Made by a program: the position numbers and the translations under genes. Positions 32,238-41,557 of a stretch of 64,000 nucleotides of DNA are shown here, piece after piece; position 1 is the stretch's first letter, and the number at the start of each line of letters is the position of its first letter. The notes beneath the pieces were generated by a model. The model was given only the letters and a program-made list of their open reading frames with translations. It made no database searches and was not told the origin of the DNA. Source of the stretch: Methylonatrum sp040877625 (GTDB lineage: Bacteria; Pseudomonadota; Gammaproteobacteria; Nitrococcales; Aquisalimonadaceae); contig JBBDNK010000011.1 in assembly GCA_040877625.1 (NCBI GenBank), forward strand, positions 1 to 64,000, written 5' to 3'.

Positions 32238-34655
32238 TCAATGTGATTGGAACACGGGAGGCGGCGGAACCAGCACCGCACGATTGACGGCGTTTTCCCG
32301 AACGGCATGCGGGGAGAACCACCAGTATTGCGGTTCGCCTTCAAGCCAGCCGGGCAATTGATCATCGAAGTGCCGATGAAACTGCCTGCCCACCACGCCG
32401 CCGGCAACCACCGCCATGATCTTGTCATCGTCGGCCAGGTCCACTACCAGGCGCATGGAATCGTGCAACCGTACGCCCCAGGGGTTCGCGAAGGAATAGG
32501 CCCCGCGAAGCAGGGTTTCTCCGGAACCGGAATACGGATGCTCGCCGCCGCCCAACCAGTCCCTGCCGAATCCATCCCGACGCAACGGACTGTGAAACAG
32601 GATGGTATGCGCCTTGCCCCAGCGCCAGTCGTCGGGATCGACGCCGAACCGCTCTCCCTGCAGAGCCAATGCAGAGCGCACGGCATCCTCTGCCAACGCC
32701 TCCATGCCCGCGGCATCTTGCCCGTACAGCCACGACGACAGCTCGCCGTCGCGAATAAGGCGATCAAATCCCGCTTGCCAGTGATAAGGAGCGCGCAGGA
32801 GCTGTGTGCCCAGTTCGGCACCAAGCACCTCGGTGAAGGCGCGTAAGGCAAAGTCACGGTAGAGCGCCTGGTAGATCAACGGTGCGGCGGCGTCCGCATC
32901 ATCATGGAGATCCCACTCGCCCAGCAGCTCCCGGGCTCGCTCTAGCCCGGGAATGTCCTGATCGTCGCCCTGCAGCAGACGATCCATGGCGGAGACGAAG
33001 ACGGGACGCATGCCCGCAGCCTGTAAGTTATAGGTGTCCTGCATCCAGTTCCAATGCTGTTCCGCCCCCGCTCTGGCGGTTCCGGTCACCAGTTGACGAA
33101 GACGCTGATACCGGTATGGAGGCGCGAAGAACGTGGAGTAGTAGTAAGGAAAGTCCCGGCCGCGCGTGTCGTTGTTGGCGACACCGACCCAGCCGCGCTC
33201 CGGACGCAGTTCCGACGGCATTTGCTCGGCCGGGATCCAGGACACCCAATCCTCGGTCCCGCCCACCGGCCGCGGCCGCTGGCCCTGCCTGTCCACGCGC
33301 ACCGGCAGCCGCCCCGTGGCACGAAAACCAATGCCGCCGTCGATGCCGGCAAAGACCACATTAAGCGCCAGTACCGACACGGCCTGCGCTGCCCGGTCGA
33401 CGGCCTCCACCGACTCCGCCAGCATCAGTCGATCGATGCCGATGGACGGCTCCCAGGCCGCCTCCTCGGCCGCGGCCCAGCGCATGGTCAGCACCTGGCC
33501 ATCGGCGACGTCGACGAGGTGATCGGAAATCACAGGCCCACGCCGGGTGGTGCGAATTGCCAGCCGCTCCAGGCGCAGGCCACCCTCGGCCTTGCTGTCG
33601 CGAATGCGGATAATCTCCTCGCGCTCATGGAAGCGCCTGCTGCCGCCGCCATCCAGATAATGGTCAGGGCGTTCGGGATCCTCCGTTTCTACGTAAACAT
33701 CCTGAACATCGCCATAACTGTTCGTTATGCCGAACGCCACATCGCGGTTACGCCCCACCATCAGACCGGGCAACCCGGGAATGGCCACACCAACAGCCTC
33801 CAGGCCCGGCGCATACAGACCAACCGGATGCCAGATACCGGGCAGCACCCGCGCATCCAGATGAGGGTCATTCGCCAGAATGGCATGGCTGCCGGTGCTG
33901 CGTTCGGGGGCCACGGCCCAGCTATTGCTGCCGACGGCCATGCTCCCGGCCAGTGGCGCATCGGCGAATCGCAGCCCCTCGGGAGCCTCTTCAAGCCGCG
34001 CGTCCTCTGTACCGCCCGCCGAAGGCAGCAGGGGTAGAAGCATGGCGGATTTCGCGACACCGATAGCCTCGACAATGCGCTGAAACAGTAATTCAGCGTC
34101 GAAATTGCGCGTCTGGCTATAGGCCACGAAATGCAGAACTGCCATGGCATCGGCCACCGTCATGGACGTAGGCGCAATACCCAGCAGCCGAAGTTCAATT
34201 GGATGTTCATGCGCGTATTGCCGCACATAGGCACTGTAACCGCGTGTGTATGCTTCCAGGCGGTCACGCGTTTGCCGATCAAGCCGCGCAGCGTGTTCGC
34301 GCGCATTGCGGCGAATGCCGAGCACACGCATGGTCACATCCGAACGATAGCCGTCTTCCCCGATAATCTCGGACAGGCGACCGTCGATCAGATGGCGGTA
34401 GAGTTCGATCTGGAATAGCCTATGCTGTGCGGTAACGAACCCCTGGGCGAAGAAAAGATCGCGCTGATTGCCGGCAAAAATATAAGGGACACCCTTGTCG
34501 TCCCTCAGCACTTCTACCGAATCATGCAGGCCGGCGACATGCAGCTTGCCGTCGACCTGAAAGCGATTGAGACTGAGCGCCATCCAGGCCACTGCAATCA
34601 TCGACAGCAGCATAAAGCCGCCGCCGCCGGCCAGCACCCGGCGCATTGGGGTCAT
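32238..34655 (-). CDS. Penicillin acylase family N-terminal nucleophile hydrolase
   Basis: An 805-residue precursor of the Ntn-hydrolase class that self-cleaves into two chains and hydrolyses amides; known members act on penicillins, cephalosporin side chains or acyl-homoserine lactones. Seen: an N-terminal membrane anchor (about 10-30), the alpha-chain block VEVLRDDKGVPYIFAGNQRD, and the cleavage site GSNSW with the likely catalytic serine S243, followed by ILANDPHLDARVLPG and FGITNSYGDVQDV. ATG 34655 has GGAGG close upstream. The substrate cannot be told from sequence. It stands alone, divergent from glcB. Confidence 0.88.
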   Translation of the reverse strand: MTPMRRVLAGGGGFMLLSMIAVAWMALSLNRFQVDGKLHVAGLHDSVEVLRDDKGVPYIFAGNQRDLFFAQGFVTAQHRLFQIELYRHLIDGRLSEIIGEDGYRSDVTMRVLGIRRNAREHAARLDRQTRDRLEAYTRGYSAYVRQYAHEHPIELRLLGIAPTSMTVADAMAVLHFVAYSQTRNFDAELLFQRIVEAIGVAKSAMLLPLLPSAGGTEDARLEEAPEGLRFADAPLAGSMAVGSNSWAVAPERSTGSHAILANDPHLDARVLPGIWHPVGLYAPGLEAVGVAIPGLPGLMVGRNRDVAFGITNSYGDVQDVYVETEDPERPDHYLDGGGSRRFHEREEIIRIRDSKAEGGLRLERLAIRTTRRGPVISDHLVDVADGQVLTMRWAAAEEAAWEPSIGIDRLMLAESVEAVDRAAQAVSVLALNVVFAGIDGGIGFRATGRLPVRVDRQGQRPRPVGGTEDWVSWIPAEQMPSELRPERGWVGVANNDTRGRDFPYYYSTFFAPPYRYQRLRQLVTGTARAGAEQHWNWMQDTYNLQAAGMRPVFVSAMDRLLQGDDQDIPGLERARELLGEWDLHDDADAAAPLIYQALYRDFALRAFTEVLGAELGTQLLRAPYHWQAGFDRLIRDGELSSWLYGQDAAGMEALAEDAVRSALALQGERFGVDPDDWRWGKAHTILFHSPLRRDGFGRDWLGGGEHPYSGSGETLLRGAYSFANPWGVRLHDSMRLVVDLADDDKIMAVVAGGVVGRQFHRHFDDQLPGWLEGEPQYWWFSPHAVRENAVNRAVLVPPPPVFQSH

Positions 34656-34765
34656 TCCGCCTCCTCGTCCGACACCTTGCCGCGACAGGCGGCGGCACCG
34701 GATCCTCACGCGAGGGAATATCACGGACGGCGCCCCGCGTCACCAATATCCTGCAGTCGCAAGAC

Positions 34766-34800
34766 CGCTGTATGCGGCCGCCGCGCGGCCGCATACAGCG
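34766..34800. repeat. Perfect 15-bp inverted repeat between acylase and glcB
   Basis: CGCTGTATGCGGCCG and its exact complement CGGCCGCATACAGCG flank a 5-bp centre. It lies in the 297-bp gap between two divergent genes, 110 bp from the acylase start and 152 bp from the glcB start, so it is unlikely to be a simple terminator for either. No T-run follows on either side. A regulator-binding or cruciform site is possible. Confidence 0.6.
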
Positions 34801-34952
34801 GATCAATACAAAATGGAAACTATTTCCAAAGAATGGATGATCCTTGTTGCCCCATGCGTTAGAATCCCGATTGTATCCATATCACTCACTGGCAGGCGCC
34901 GGACAGCGCCCTGTCGCTGCCCGTCCGGAATACCGGGGAGGAGAGATCCATC

Positions 34953-37130
34953 ATGACGCAGCGTGTTGAAGTTGGCGGACTGAAAGTTGCCAGAGAGCTT
35001 TATGATCTGGTCGCAAAAGACGTGGTGCCGGGGCTGGACCTCGACGCCGACGCAGCGTGGGCCGGCCTCGGTGCCATCGTTCGAGATCTGGGTGCGAAGA
35101 ACCGCGGCCTGCTTGAGAAACGCGACGCGCTGCAGGCGAAGATCGACCAGTGGCACCTGGACCATCGAGGCAAGCCGCACGATGCCGGCGCCTATCGCGC
35201 ATTCCTGCAGGACATCGGCTATCTGCTGCCGGAAGGCGACGACTTCAACGTCACCACCACCAATGTCGACCCGGAAATCGCCACCATCGCCGGCCCACAG
35301 TTGGTCGTTCCGGTCATGAACGCCCGCTATGCTCTCAATGCCGCCAATGCCCGCTGGGGCAGCCTGTATGACGCGCTGTACGGTACCGATGTACTGCCGG
35401 AGACCGATGGCGCCGAGAAAGGCACCAGGTACAATCCGAAACGCGGCGCCAACGTGGTGGCGTATGCCGCCAGCGTGCTGGATGGCGCCGCGCCACTGGC
35501 CTCCGGCAGCCATGCCGACGCAAACGATTATGCGATCGAAAACGGTGCCTTGCGCGTGACACTGGCAGGCGGCGAGCGCACCGGGCTCAAGGATCCTGCT
35601 CAATTCGTGGGCTATACCGGCAGCAGCGACGGCCCCGGTGGCATCCTGTTGCGCAACAACAACCTCCACCTGGAAATACAGATCGACGCCACGAACCCCA
35701 TCGGCCGCGATCATGCGGCCGGCGTAAAGGACGTGCTGGTCGAATCCGCCATCACCACCATCCAGGACTGCGAAGACTCGGTGGCGGCCGTCGATGCCGC
35801 TGACAAGACTCTGGTCTATCGCAACTGGCTGGGGCTGATGCGCGGCGACCTCACCGAGCAGGTGCGCAAGGGCGACAAGATCATTACCCGTCGCCTCAGC
35901 CCCGATCGCGAATACACCGCCCCCGACGGCAGCCGCGTCAGCCTGCCCGGCCGGGCGATGATACTGGTGCGCAATGTCGGCCATCTCATGACCACCGACG
36001 CGGTGCTCGACGCGGATGGCAACGAGATCCCCGAAGGCATGCTCGACGCCATGATGACCTCGCTGATCGCCATGCACGATCTCAAGGCCACCGGCAGTCT
36101 GCGCAATTCGCGCGCCGGCAGCGTGTATATCGTCAAGCCGAAGATGCACGGTCCGGAAGAGGTCGCCTTCGCCTGCGAACTCTTCGACCGGGTCGAGGAT
36201 GCCCTGGGCCTGCCGCGCAACACGCTGAAGATCGGCGTCATGGACGAGGAGCGCCGCACCACGGTGAACCTCAAGGAGTGCCTGCGCGCAGCGCGCCAAC
36301 GCATCATCTTCATCAACACCGGTTTCCTGGATCGCACCGGCGACGAAATCCACACCTCAATGGAGGCAGGCGCCTTCAAGCGCAAGGATGCCATCAAGGG
36401 CGAGCCGTGGATCAGTGCCTATGAAGACTGGAATGTCGACATCGGCCTGCAATGCGGCCTCAAGGGCCATGCTCAGATCGGCAAGGGCATGTGGCCCAAG
36501 CCGGACATGATGGCGGAGATGGTGGCAGTAAAGATCGGCCATCCGAAGGCCGGCGCCAATACGGCCTGGGTGCCCTCACCCACCGCCGCGACCCTGCACG
36601 CCCTGCACTATCATCAGGTGAACGTGCAGCAGGTGCAGGAAACGCTCGCCGGTCGCGCCCGGGCGAGCCTGGAAGACATACTCACCATTCCGCTGGAGCC
36701 GACGCCGTCCTGGTCGAAAACCGAAATCCAGCAGGAGCTGGACAACAACGCCCAGGGCATTCTCGGCTACGTGGTGCGCTGGATCGACGCCGGGGTCGGA
36801 TGCTCCAAGGTACCGGACATCAACGATGTCGGTCTGATGGAAGACCGCGCCACGCTGCGCATCTCCAGCCAGCATCTCGCCAACTGGCTGCACCAAGGCA
36901 TCGTCGGCAAGGACCAGGTCATGGAGACCATGAAACGCATGGCGGAAGTCGTGGATCGCCAGAATGCCGGCGACCCCTCCTATCGCAATATGGCGCCGAA
37001 TTTCAATGACAGCGTCGCCTTCCAGGCCGCCTGCGACCTGGTGTTCAAGGGCCGTGAACAGCCCAACGGTTACACGGAGCCGGTTCTGCATCGGCGCCGC
37101 AAGGAAGCAAAGGCGAAATTCGGCCAGTAG
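34953..37130 (+). CDS. glcB: Malate synthase G
   Basis: Condenses glyoxylate and acetyl-CoA to malate, letting cells grow on acetate, fatty acids or glycolate. The 725-residue length is that of the G isoform. Seen: the long beta domain insert, IQDCEDSVAAVDAADK, RNSRAGSVYIVKPKMHGPEE and GVMDEERRTTVNLKEC, which hold the magnesium ligands and catalytic arginine of the TIM barrel, and GKGMWPKPDMMAEMV. ATG 34953 has GGAGGAGAG upstream. A strong terminator follows. The beta-oxidation operon 9 kb away would feed it acetyl-CoA. Confidence 0.98.
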   Translation: MTQRVEVGGLKVARELYDLVAKDVVPGLDLDADAAWAGLGAIVRDLGAKNRGLLEKRDALQAKIDQWHLDHRGKPHDAGAYRAFLQDIGYLLPEGDDFNVTTTNVDPEIATIAGPQLVVPVMNARYALNAANARWGSLYDALYGTDVLPETDGAEKGTRYNPKRGANVVAYAASVLDGAAPLASGSHADANDYAIENGALRVTLAGGERTGLKDPAQFVGYTGSSDGPGGILLRNNNLHLEIQIDATNPIGRDHAAGVKDVLVESAITTIQDCEDSVAAVDAADKTLVYRNWLGLMRGDLTEQVRKGDKIITRRLSPDREYTAPDGSRVSLPGRAMILVRNVGHLMTTDAVLDADGNEIPEGMLDAMMTSLIAMHDLKATGSLRNSRAGSVYIVKPKMHGPEEVAFACELFDRVEDALGLPRNTLKIGVMDEERRTTVNLKECLRAARQRIIFINTGFLDRTGDEIHTSMEAGAFKRKDAIKGEPWISAYEDWNVDIGLQCGLKGHAQIGKGMWPKPDMMAEMVAVKIGHPKAGANTAWVPSPTAATLHALHYHQVNVQQVQETLAGRARASLEDILTIPLEPTPSWSKTEIQQELDNNAQGILGYVVRWIDAGVGCSKVPDINDVGLMEDRATLRISSQHLANWLHQGIVGKDQVMETMKRMAEVVDRQNAGDPSYRNMAPNFNDSVAFQAACDLVFKGREQPNGYTEPVLHRRRKEAKAKFGQ

Positions 37131-37137
37131 TACAGCA

Positions 37138-37160
37138 AACCCGGCGAAAGCCGGGTTTTT
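37138..37160 (+). terminator. Rho-independent terminator of glcB
   Basis: AACCCGGC-GAAA-GCCGGG followed by TTTTT, 8 bp after the glcB stop codon: a GNRA-type tetraloop and a G+C stem with U-tract. Confidence 0.93.
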
Positions 37161-37193
37161 CATTACCGGCCCGAAGACGGCACGCCGCTGTGC

Positions 37194-37222
37194 CTGAAAC
37201 GAACACCGGCAGCCGTTACAAT
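37194..37222 (+). promoter_or_regulatory. Sigma-70 promoter for sthA
   Basis: CTGAAA (37194-37199) and TACAAT (37217-37222) are 17 bp apart, 4/6 and 5/6 consensus matches, downstream of the glcB terminator and 36 bp before the sthA ATG. Confidence 0.5.
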
Positions 37223-37258
37223 GGGCGTTTTTCACGCCAACTGACGAACAGGGACGCA

Positions 37259-38656
37259 ATGAAGCAGCAGCATGTCGACACAGTGGTAATTGGTAGTGGA
37301 CCCGGCGGCGAAGGTGCCGCGCTGAAGCTGGCGAAGGAAGGTCAGCGGGTGATGATCGTCGAGGACCAACAGGATGTGGGTGGCAACTGCACGCATTGGG
37401 GAACGATTCCATCCAAGGCGTTACGTCACAACGTACGCAGGATGATGGAGTACAACAGCAACCCGCTGTTCCGTGATATAGGCGCGCCCAGGCGGTTGTC
37501 GTTCCCACGCGTGCTGAAAACCGCGGAACAGGTCATTCGTCAGCAGGTCGGGCTGCGCAGCGGTTTCTACAGCCGCAACGACATCCCGGTCCTGCGCGGT
37601 CGCGCCGCCTTTGTTGACGCCAACACCGTGGAGATTCGCGGCGGCGACAGCAAAGCCACGCGCCTGTCAGCCGAGCACTTCGTCATCGCCACCGGCTCCC
37701 GCCCCTACCGACCCGATGACGTGCCGTTCGATCACCCGCGGGTTCGAGACAGCGACAGCATCCTGGGCCTGGATCACACGCCCCGCTCGATCACCATCTA
37801 CGGCGCCGGCGTTATCGGCACGGAATACGCGTCCATCTTCCGGGGGCTGGGCGTGAAGGTGGACCTGATCGACAGCCGTGACCGGCTGCTGACCTTTCTG
37901 GACGACGAGATCTCCGATGCGCTGAGCTATCACCTTCGCGAGCTCGGGGTGCTGATCCGCCACCGTGAGGCTTACAGCAAGGTCGTACCGCAGGAAGATC
38001 ACGTCGTCATGCAGATGGAATCCGGCAAACGGGTGAAGAGCGACATTCTACTGTGGGCCAACGGCCGCACCGGCAACACACAGAACATGGGCCTGGAGGA
38101 ACTGGGCATCGTCCCCAACAGCCGCGGTCAGCTGGAAGTGAACGAGGACTACCAAACCGCGCAGCCGCATATCTATGCGGTCGGCGATGTCATCGGCTAC
38201 CCCAGCCTGGCAAGCGCCGCCTACGATCAGGGCCGCTTCGCCGCCACCCATCTGCTGCTCGGCCGCAGCGAATACCGTCTGGCGCAGAATATCCCCACCG
38301 GCATCTACACCATCCCGGAGATCAGCTCCGTCGGCAAAACCGAGCGCGAGCTGACCGAGGCCAAAGTGCCCTATGAAGTCGGGCATGCCTTTTTCAAGGA
38401 CCTTGCCAGAGCACAGATCTCGCACCAGGCCGTTGGCATGCTGAAGCTGCTGTTTCACACTGAAACCCTTGAGATTCTTGGCATTCACTGCTTCGGCGAT
38501 CAGGCAGCGGAGATCGTCCATATCGGTCAGGCCATCATGGCGCAGCCCGGGGAGGCGAACAGCCTGATGTACTTCATCAATACCACGTTCAATTACCCGA
38601 CCATGGCGGAAGCCTATCGGGTGGCCGCACTGAACGGCTTCAACCGACTGGGGTAG
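37259..38656 (+). CDS. sthA: Soluble pyridine nucleotide transhydrogenase
   Basis: Flavoprotein that moves reducing equivalents between NADPH and NAD+, usually draining excess NADPH. The 465-residue product starts MKQQHVDTVVIGSGPGGEGA (FAD site) and has GGNCTHWGTIPSKALRH. In that block C44 is kept but the second redox cysteine is a threonine (T49), the hallmark that separates SthA from dihydrolipoamide and glutathione reductases. A second nucleotide motif YGAGVIGTEYASIF binds the pyridine nucleotide. ATG 37259 is chosen over an upstream in-frame ATG that would overlap the terminator region. Confidence 0.96.
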   Translation: MKQQHVDTVVIGSGPGGEGAALKLAKEGQRVMIVEDQQDVGGNCTHWGTIPSKALRHNVRRMMEYNSNPLFRDIGAPRRLSFPRVLKTAEQVIRQQVGLRSGFYSRNDIPVLRGRAAFVDANTVEIRGGDSKATRLSAEHFVIATGSRPYRPDDVPFDHPRVRDSDSILGLDHTPRSITIYGAGVIGTEYASIFRGLGVKVDLIDSRDRLLTFLDDEISDALSYHLRELGVLIRHREAYSKVVPQEDHVVMQMESGKRVKSDILLWANGRTGNTQNMGLEELGIVPNSRGQLEVNEDYQTAQPHIYAVGDVIGYPSLASAAYDQGRFAATHLLLGRSEYRLAQNIPTGIYTIPEISSVGKTERELTEAKVPYEVGHAFFKDLARAQISHQAVGMLKLLFHTETLEILGIHCFGDQAAEIVHIGQAIMAQPGEANSLMYFINTTFNYPTMAEAYRVAALNGFNRLG

Positions 38657-38664
38657 ACCTCTCT

Positions 38665-39288
38665 ATGATGGACAGGCAAACAACACCGCGCGTCCCGGTA
38701 ACGCTGTTCTTCGATTACAACTGTCCGTTCTGCTACGTGGCCAGTTATCGGCTGGAGCGTCTGAACCAGCGCTATGACATGGACATACTCTGGCGGTTCG
38801 TGGAAATCCATCCGGAGAACCCCGCCGCGGGCAAGCCACTGGCGGATCTGGGTTATGATCCGGCCCGCTGGCAGGTCATGATGGAAAACCTGCGCCGCAT
38901 GGTGGAGGAAGACGGCCTGCCCTGGGGCGATCGCACATTCACCACCAACACCCGACAGGCCATCCTGCTTGCGCAGATGACATCGATCATGCACCCCGAG
39001 AAGTTTCTTCCGCTGCACCGGGCGATCTTTCACGCCTACTTCGCGGACGGACGGAACATCGGCGATGAGCTGGTCTTGCGTGATCTGGCCGCGGAGCATG
39101 GCCTGGAAGATGTCCTGCCCCATGCCTGGGAATCGCCACAGGCCATCAAGGTCCTGCTTTCCCACGTCGAGGCGGCGCAGCAGCTTGGCCTCACCGGCGT
39201 ACCCACACTGGTGGTCGCCAACAGGCCGTTCTCGGGAGCGGTTTCCATGGAAATCCTTGAACAGGCGCTTCAGGAACAGCACCAATAA
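38665..39288 (+). CDS. DsbA-family oxidoreductase (FrnE/2-hydroxychromene isomerase type)
   Basis: A 207-residue thioredoxin-fold protein with no signal peptide, so cytoplasmic. It has LFFDYNCPFCYVASYRLERL with a CPFC redox pair near residue 20, a helical insert, and the cis-proline block GLTGVPTLVVANR. The family includes FrnE-like disulfide isomerases and glutathione-dependent 2-hydroxychromene-2-carboxylate isomerases; the two-cysteine motif favours an FrnE-like redox role. It begins 8 bp after sthA and is probably co-transcribed with it, which suggests redox balance. Confidence 0.82.
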   Translation: MMDRQTTPRVPVTLFFDYNCPFCYVASYRLERLNQRYDMDILWRFVEIHPENPAAGKPLADLGYDPARWQVMMENLRRMVEEDGLPWGDRTFTTNTRQAILLAQMTSIMHPEKFLPLHRAIFHAYFADGRNIGDELVLRDLAAEHGLEDVLPHAWESPQAIKVLLSHVEAAQQLGLTGVPTLVVANRPFSGAVSMEILEQALQEQHQ

Positions 39289-39307
39289 AAGTACACCCGG
39301 CGTATTG

Positions 39308-40573
39308 TTACCTCATCTCGGCCGGATCAAGCATCGCCTGCTGTTCGATCAGTGTTGCCCGCACTTCCAGGTGATCCACCACGCCCCGGTTGACATACTT
39401 TGCGGCGGCGACACCGGCCGCCTGCCCGGTGGCAAAGGCGGTACCCATGACGCGGATAGCCGCACCGGCCTTGCGATCGCCATCGGCGGTGCGGCCGGCT
39501 GCAAACAGATTGGGCGTGTCCTTGCTCATGAGACAGGAGAGCGGGATCTGGTAAACACCCCGCCCCGGTGGGAAGTCGAAGCTGCTGCTGTAATCGCTGC
39601 GTTCGTGCCATTCCGCGCCCCAGGCTCCCAGGGCGATACAGTCATCGAAGCCGGTCCGCGCCTCTACATCCTCCCAACGCAGCTGCCGCAAGCTGTTGAT
39701 GTGTCGTGATTCGCGCGTCCCGAACTCGGGACCGGTGGCGACAAGATAGGCTTGCTCACATCCTGGAATGTCGCGTATGGCCTGCTGGTAGGCCCAGGCT
39801 TGCCGCCGGCCGCGGCGTTCCGCGGCGGACATGCTGAAACCATCGCGTGGGTCGTAGTTCTCAGAGGCCAGATAGCAGACCAGATGCCCGGATACAGGCA
39901 AACGCGCAATAATACTGCGCTCCTTGCTGAAGGGGCCGATGCCGCGCCCGATGGCATTGTTAACTGCCAGTGCGACATCGTCGGCGGTCACCGGCACGTC
40001 CGCCGGGATACCCCCGAACCGCGTGCCAAGCGTGCCCAGATTTACCGCGCCGTTATTACCATAGCGGGTGGAAGCCCCACCGAAATGGGCAAGATCGCAA
40101 TCGCCACTGCAATCAATGAAAGCGCGAGCGCGCACGTGGAATTCACCATCGTGCCCGGCCACCTGAACGCCGGTTATTTTCCCATTCTCCCGGCTTGCGC
40201 CGGAAACGAACGCGCCCAACAACACACTGACTCCGGCCTCTTCGCAGAGTTCGTCGAGCGCGATCTTGACGGCCTCCGGGTCGAAGACCACAAACACGCC
40301 ACGGTGCCGCAGCGGCGGCGTTACCGCGCCGCGCGCCTGCAATCTGGCAATAACCTCGTCGGCAATGCCCGCCACGGCCTTGGCCGGTGATTCGCCAAGC
40401 GTATAAAGCCCGCAGTACGTAACCACGTTGCGCATGGTCGAGGCGCCGCCCAGACAGGCGAATCGCTCGATCAGCAGCGTGCGCGCGCCGGCCCGCTGGG
40501 CGGCTACGGCAGCAGCCACGCCGGCGCTGCCGCCGCCGACCACCACCACATCGTAAGAATAATCTACTGCCAT
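39308..40573 (-). CDS. FAD-dependent oxidoreductase of unknown substrate
   Basis: A 421-residue flavoprotein of the FAD_oxidored type. Seen: the Rossmann motif VVVVGGGSAGVAAAVAAQRA (residues 9-28), LIERFACLGGASTMRN, an ARAFIDCSGDCDLAHFGGAS block and a C-terminal LFAAGRTADGDRKAGAAIRV with a second FAD contact. ATG 40573 has GGAGG 5 nt upstream. Last gene of the presumed TAXI-TRAP-dioxygenase operon (36-bp gap after the dioxygenase). It may oxidise the product of that enzyme; the substrate is unknown. Confidence 0.8.
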   Translation of the reverse strand: MAVDYSYDVVVVGGGSAGVAAAVAAQRAGARTLLIERFACLGGASTMRNVVTYCGLYTLGESPAKAVAGIADEVIARLQARGAVTPPLRHRGVFVVFDPEAVKIALDELCEEAGVSVLLGAFVSGASRENGKITGVQVAGHDGEFHVRARAFIDCSGDCDLAHFGGASTRYGNNGAVNLGTLGTRFGGIPADVPVTADDVALAVNNAIGRGIGPFSKERSIIARLPVSGHLVCYLASENYDPRDGFSMSAAERRGRRQAWAYQQAIRDIPGCEQAYLVATGPEFGTRESRHINSLRQLRWEDVEARTGFDDCIALGAWGAEWHERSDYSSSFDFPPGRGVYQIPLSCLMSKDTPNLFAAGRTADGDRKAGAAIRVMGTAFATGQAAGVAAAKYVNRGVVDHLEVRATLIEQQAMLDPAEMR

Positions 40574-40609
40574 GCAGCCTCCTCTGGTCACGGGCTCGGG
40601 TGAGCCGGG

Positions 40610-41509
40610 TTACCGGGGCATCGCACGCATGGATTCGCCCTTCAACTCTGGCGCATGGATATCCAGGGTGGTGACGCGCCGCAATTCCCGCACCTGAGTG
40701 AAGTCAAAGCGTCGGCCGCGATGCAGGGTGCAACGGTTGTCCCAGATCACCAGATCATTTTTCTTCCACCTGTGCTGGAAGACGAACTCGCGCTGGGTCG
40801 CGTGTTCCAGCAGGTCCATGAGCAACATGCGACCGTCCGCCACCGTCAGCCCCTTGATGGCACGCGCGTGATTGCTGACGAACAGCACCTTGCGCCCGGA
40901 CCCCGGATGGACCCGCACCAACGGCCAGTGCACCGGCGGGATGGCATTTCGCTGTTCCTCGGTGTAGTCGGTATCACCCAGCATAAAGCGTGAATGCAGG
41001 GCATAGTGCTCTGCTTCGAGGTTTTCGATCTCCTGTCGCATCTCCTCCGGCAGCGCGTCGTACGCCGCCCTGAGATCGGTAAACTCGGTATCGCCGCCCT
41101 TTTCCGGAACCTGCACACCGGCCAGCATCGAGTAGCAGGCCGCCGGCTTCTGGAAAGAGCTGTCGGTATGCCAAAGCTGATTGGCGAGGCTGCTGATAAT
41201 CTTGCGGTGCGAGCGATCGACCAGCTTCCCTTCGAGATCGACGTTTGACAGATCGATCAGCTCGGCATGTTCCAGGCGGTCCGGCTGTTTCTTCAGATTC
41301 TTGAAGCCCACGTCCAGCGGACCGAAGGATTTCGCCAGTTCCAGTTGCTGGGTCTGGGTCAGTGGCTGGTTTCGCCATACCAGCACTCCGTACTCGTTCA
41401 TGGCTTCATTGATGTCGTCGATGGTGGCGACGTCCAACGGCTTGCCAAGATCCACACCGGAAGCTTCACCAGCGAACAGCGGATGTAATGGTTTCACTTG
41501 CAGGGACAT
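40610..41509 (-). CDS. TfdA/TauD-family Fe(II)/2-oxoglutarate dioxygenase
   Basis: A 299-residue non-haem iron dioxygenase. The metal triad is visible: H114 and D116 in LWHTDSSF and H263 in TLHRGRRF, with R274 a candidate for binding 2-oxoglutarate. Overall it looks closer to TfdA-type (aryloxyalkanoate ether-cleaving) enzymes than to taurine dioxygenase, but family assignment is by eye. ATG 41509 has a GGAG upstream. Located between a TRAP transporter for carboxylates and a flavoprotein, it probably attacks the imported compound. Confidence 0.85.
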   Translation of the reverse strand: MSLQVKPLHPLFAGEASGVDLGKPLDVATIDDINEAMNEYGVLVWRNQPLTQTQQLELAKSFGPLDVGFKNLKKQPDRLEHAELIDLSNVDLEGKLVDRSHRKIISSLANQLWHTDSSFQKPAACYSMLAGVQVPEKGGDTEFTDLRAAYDALPEEMRQEIENLEAEHYALHSRFMLGDTDYTEEQRNAIPPVHWPLVRVHPGSGRKVLFVSNHARAIKGLTVADGRMLLMDLLEHATQREFVFQHRWKKNDLVIWDNRCTLHRGRRFDFTQVRELRRVTTLDIHAPELKGESMRAMPR

Positions 41510-41557
41510 CGTCCTGTCTCCTCCTTCAATGCACATTTAATTGATGTGGGCTTGACG

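Noticed and set aside
34803..36353. 516-codon open frame on the minus strand
   Set aside because: Antisense to glcB, no recognisable motifs.
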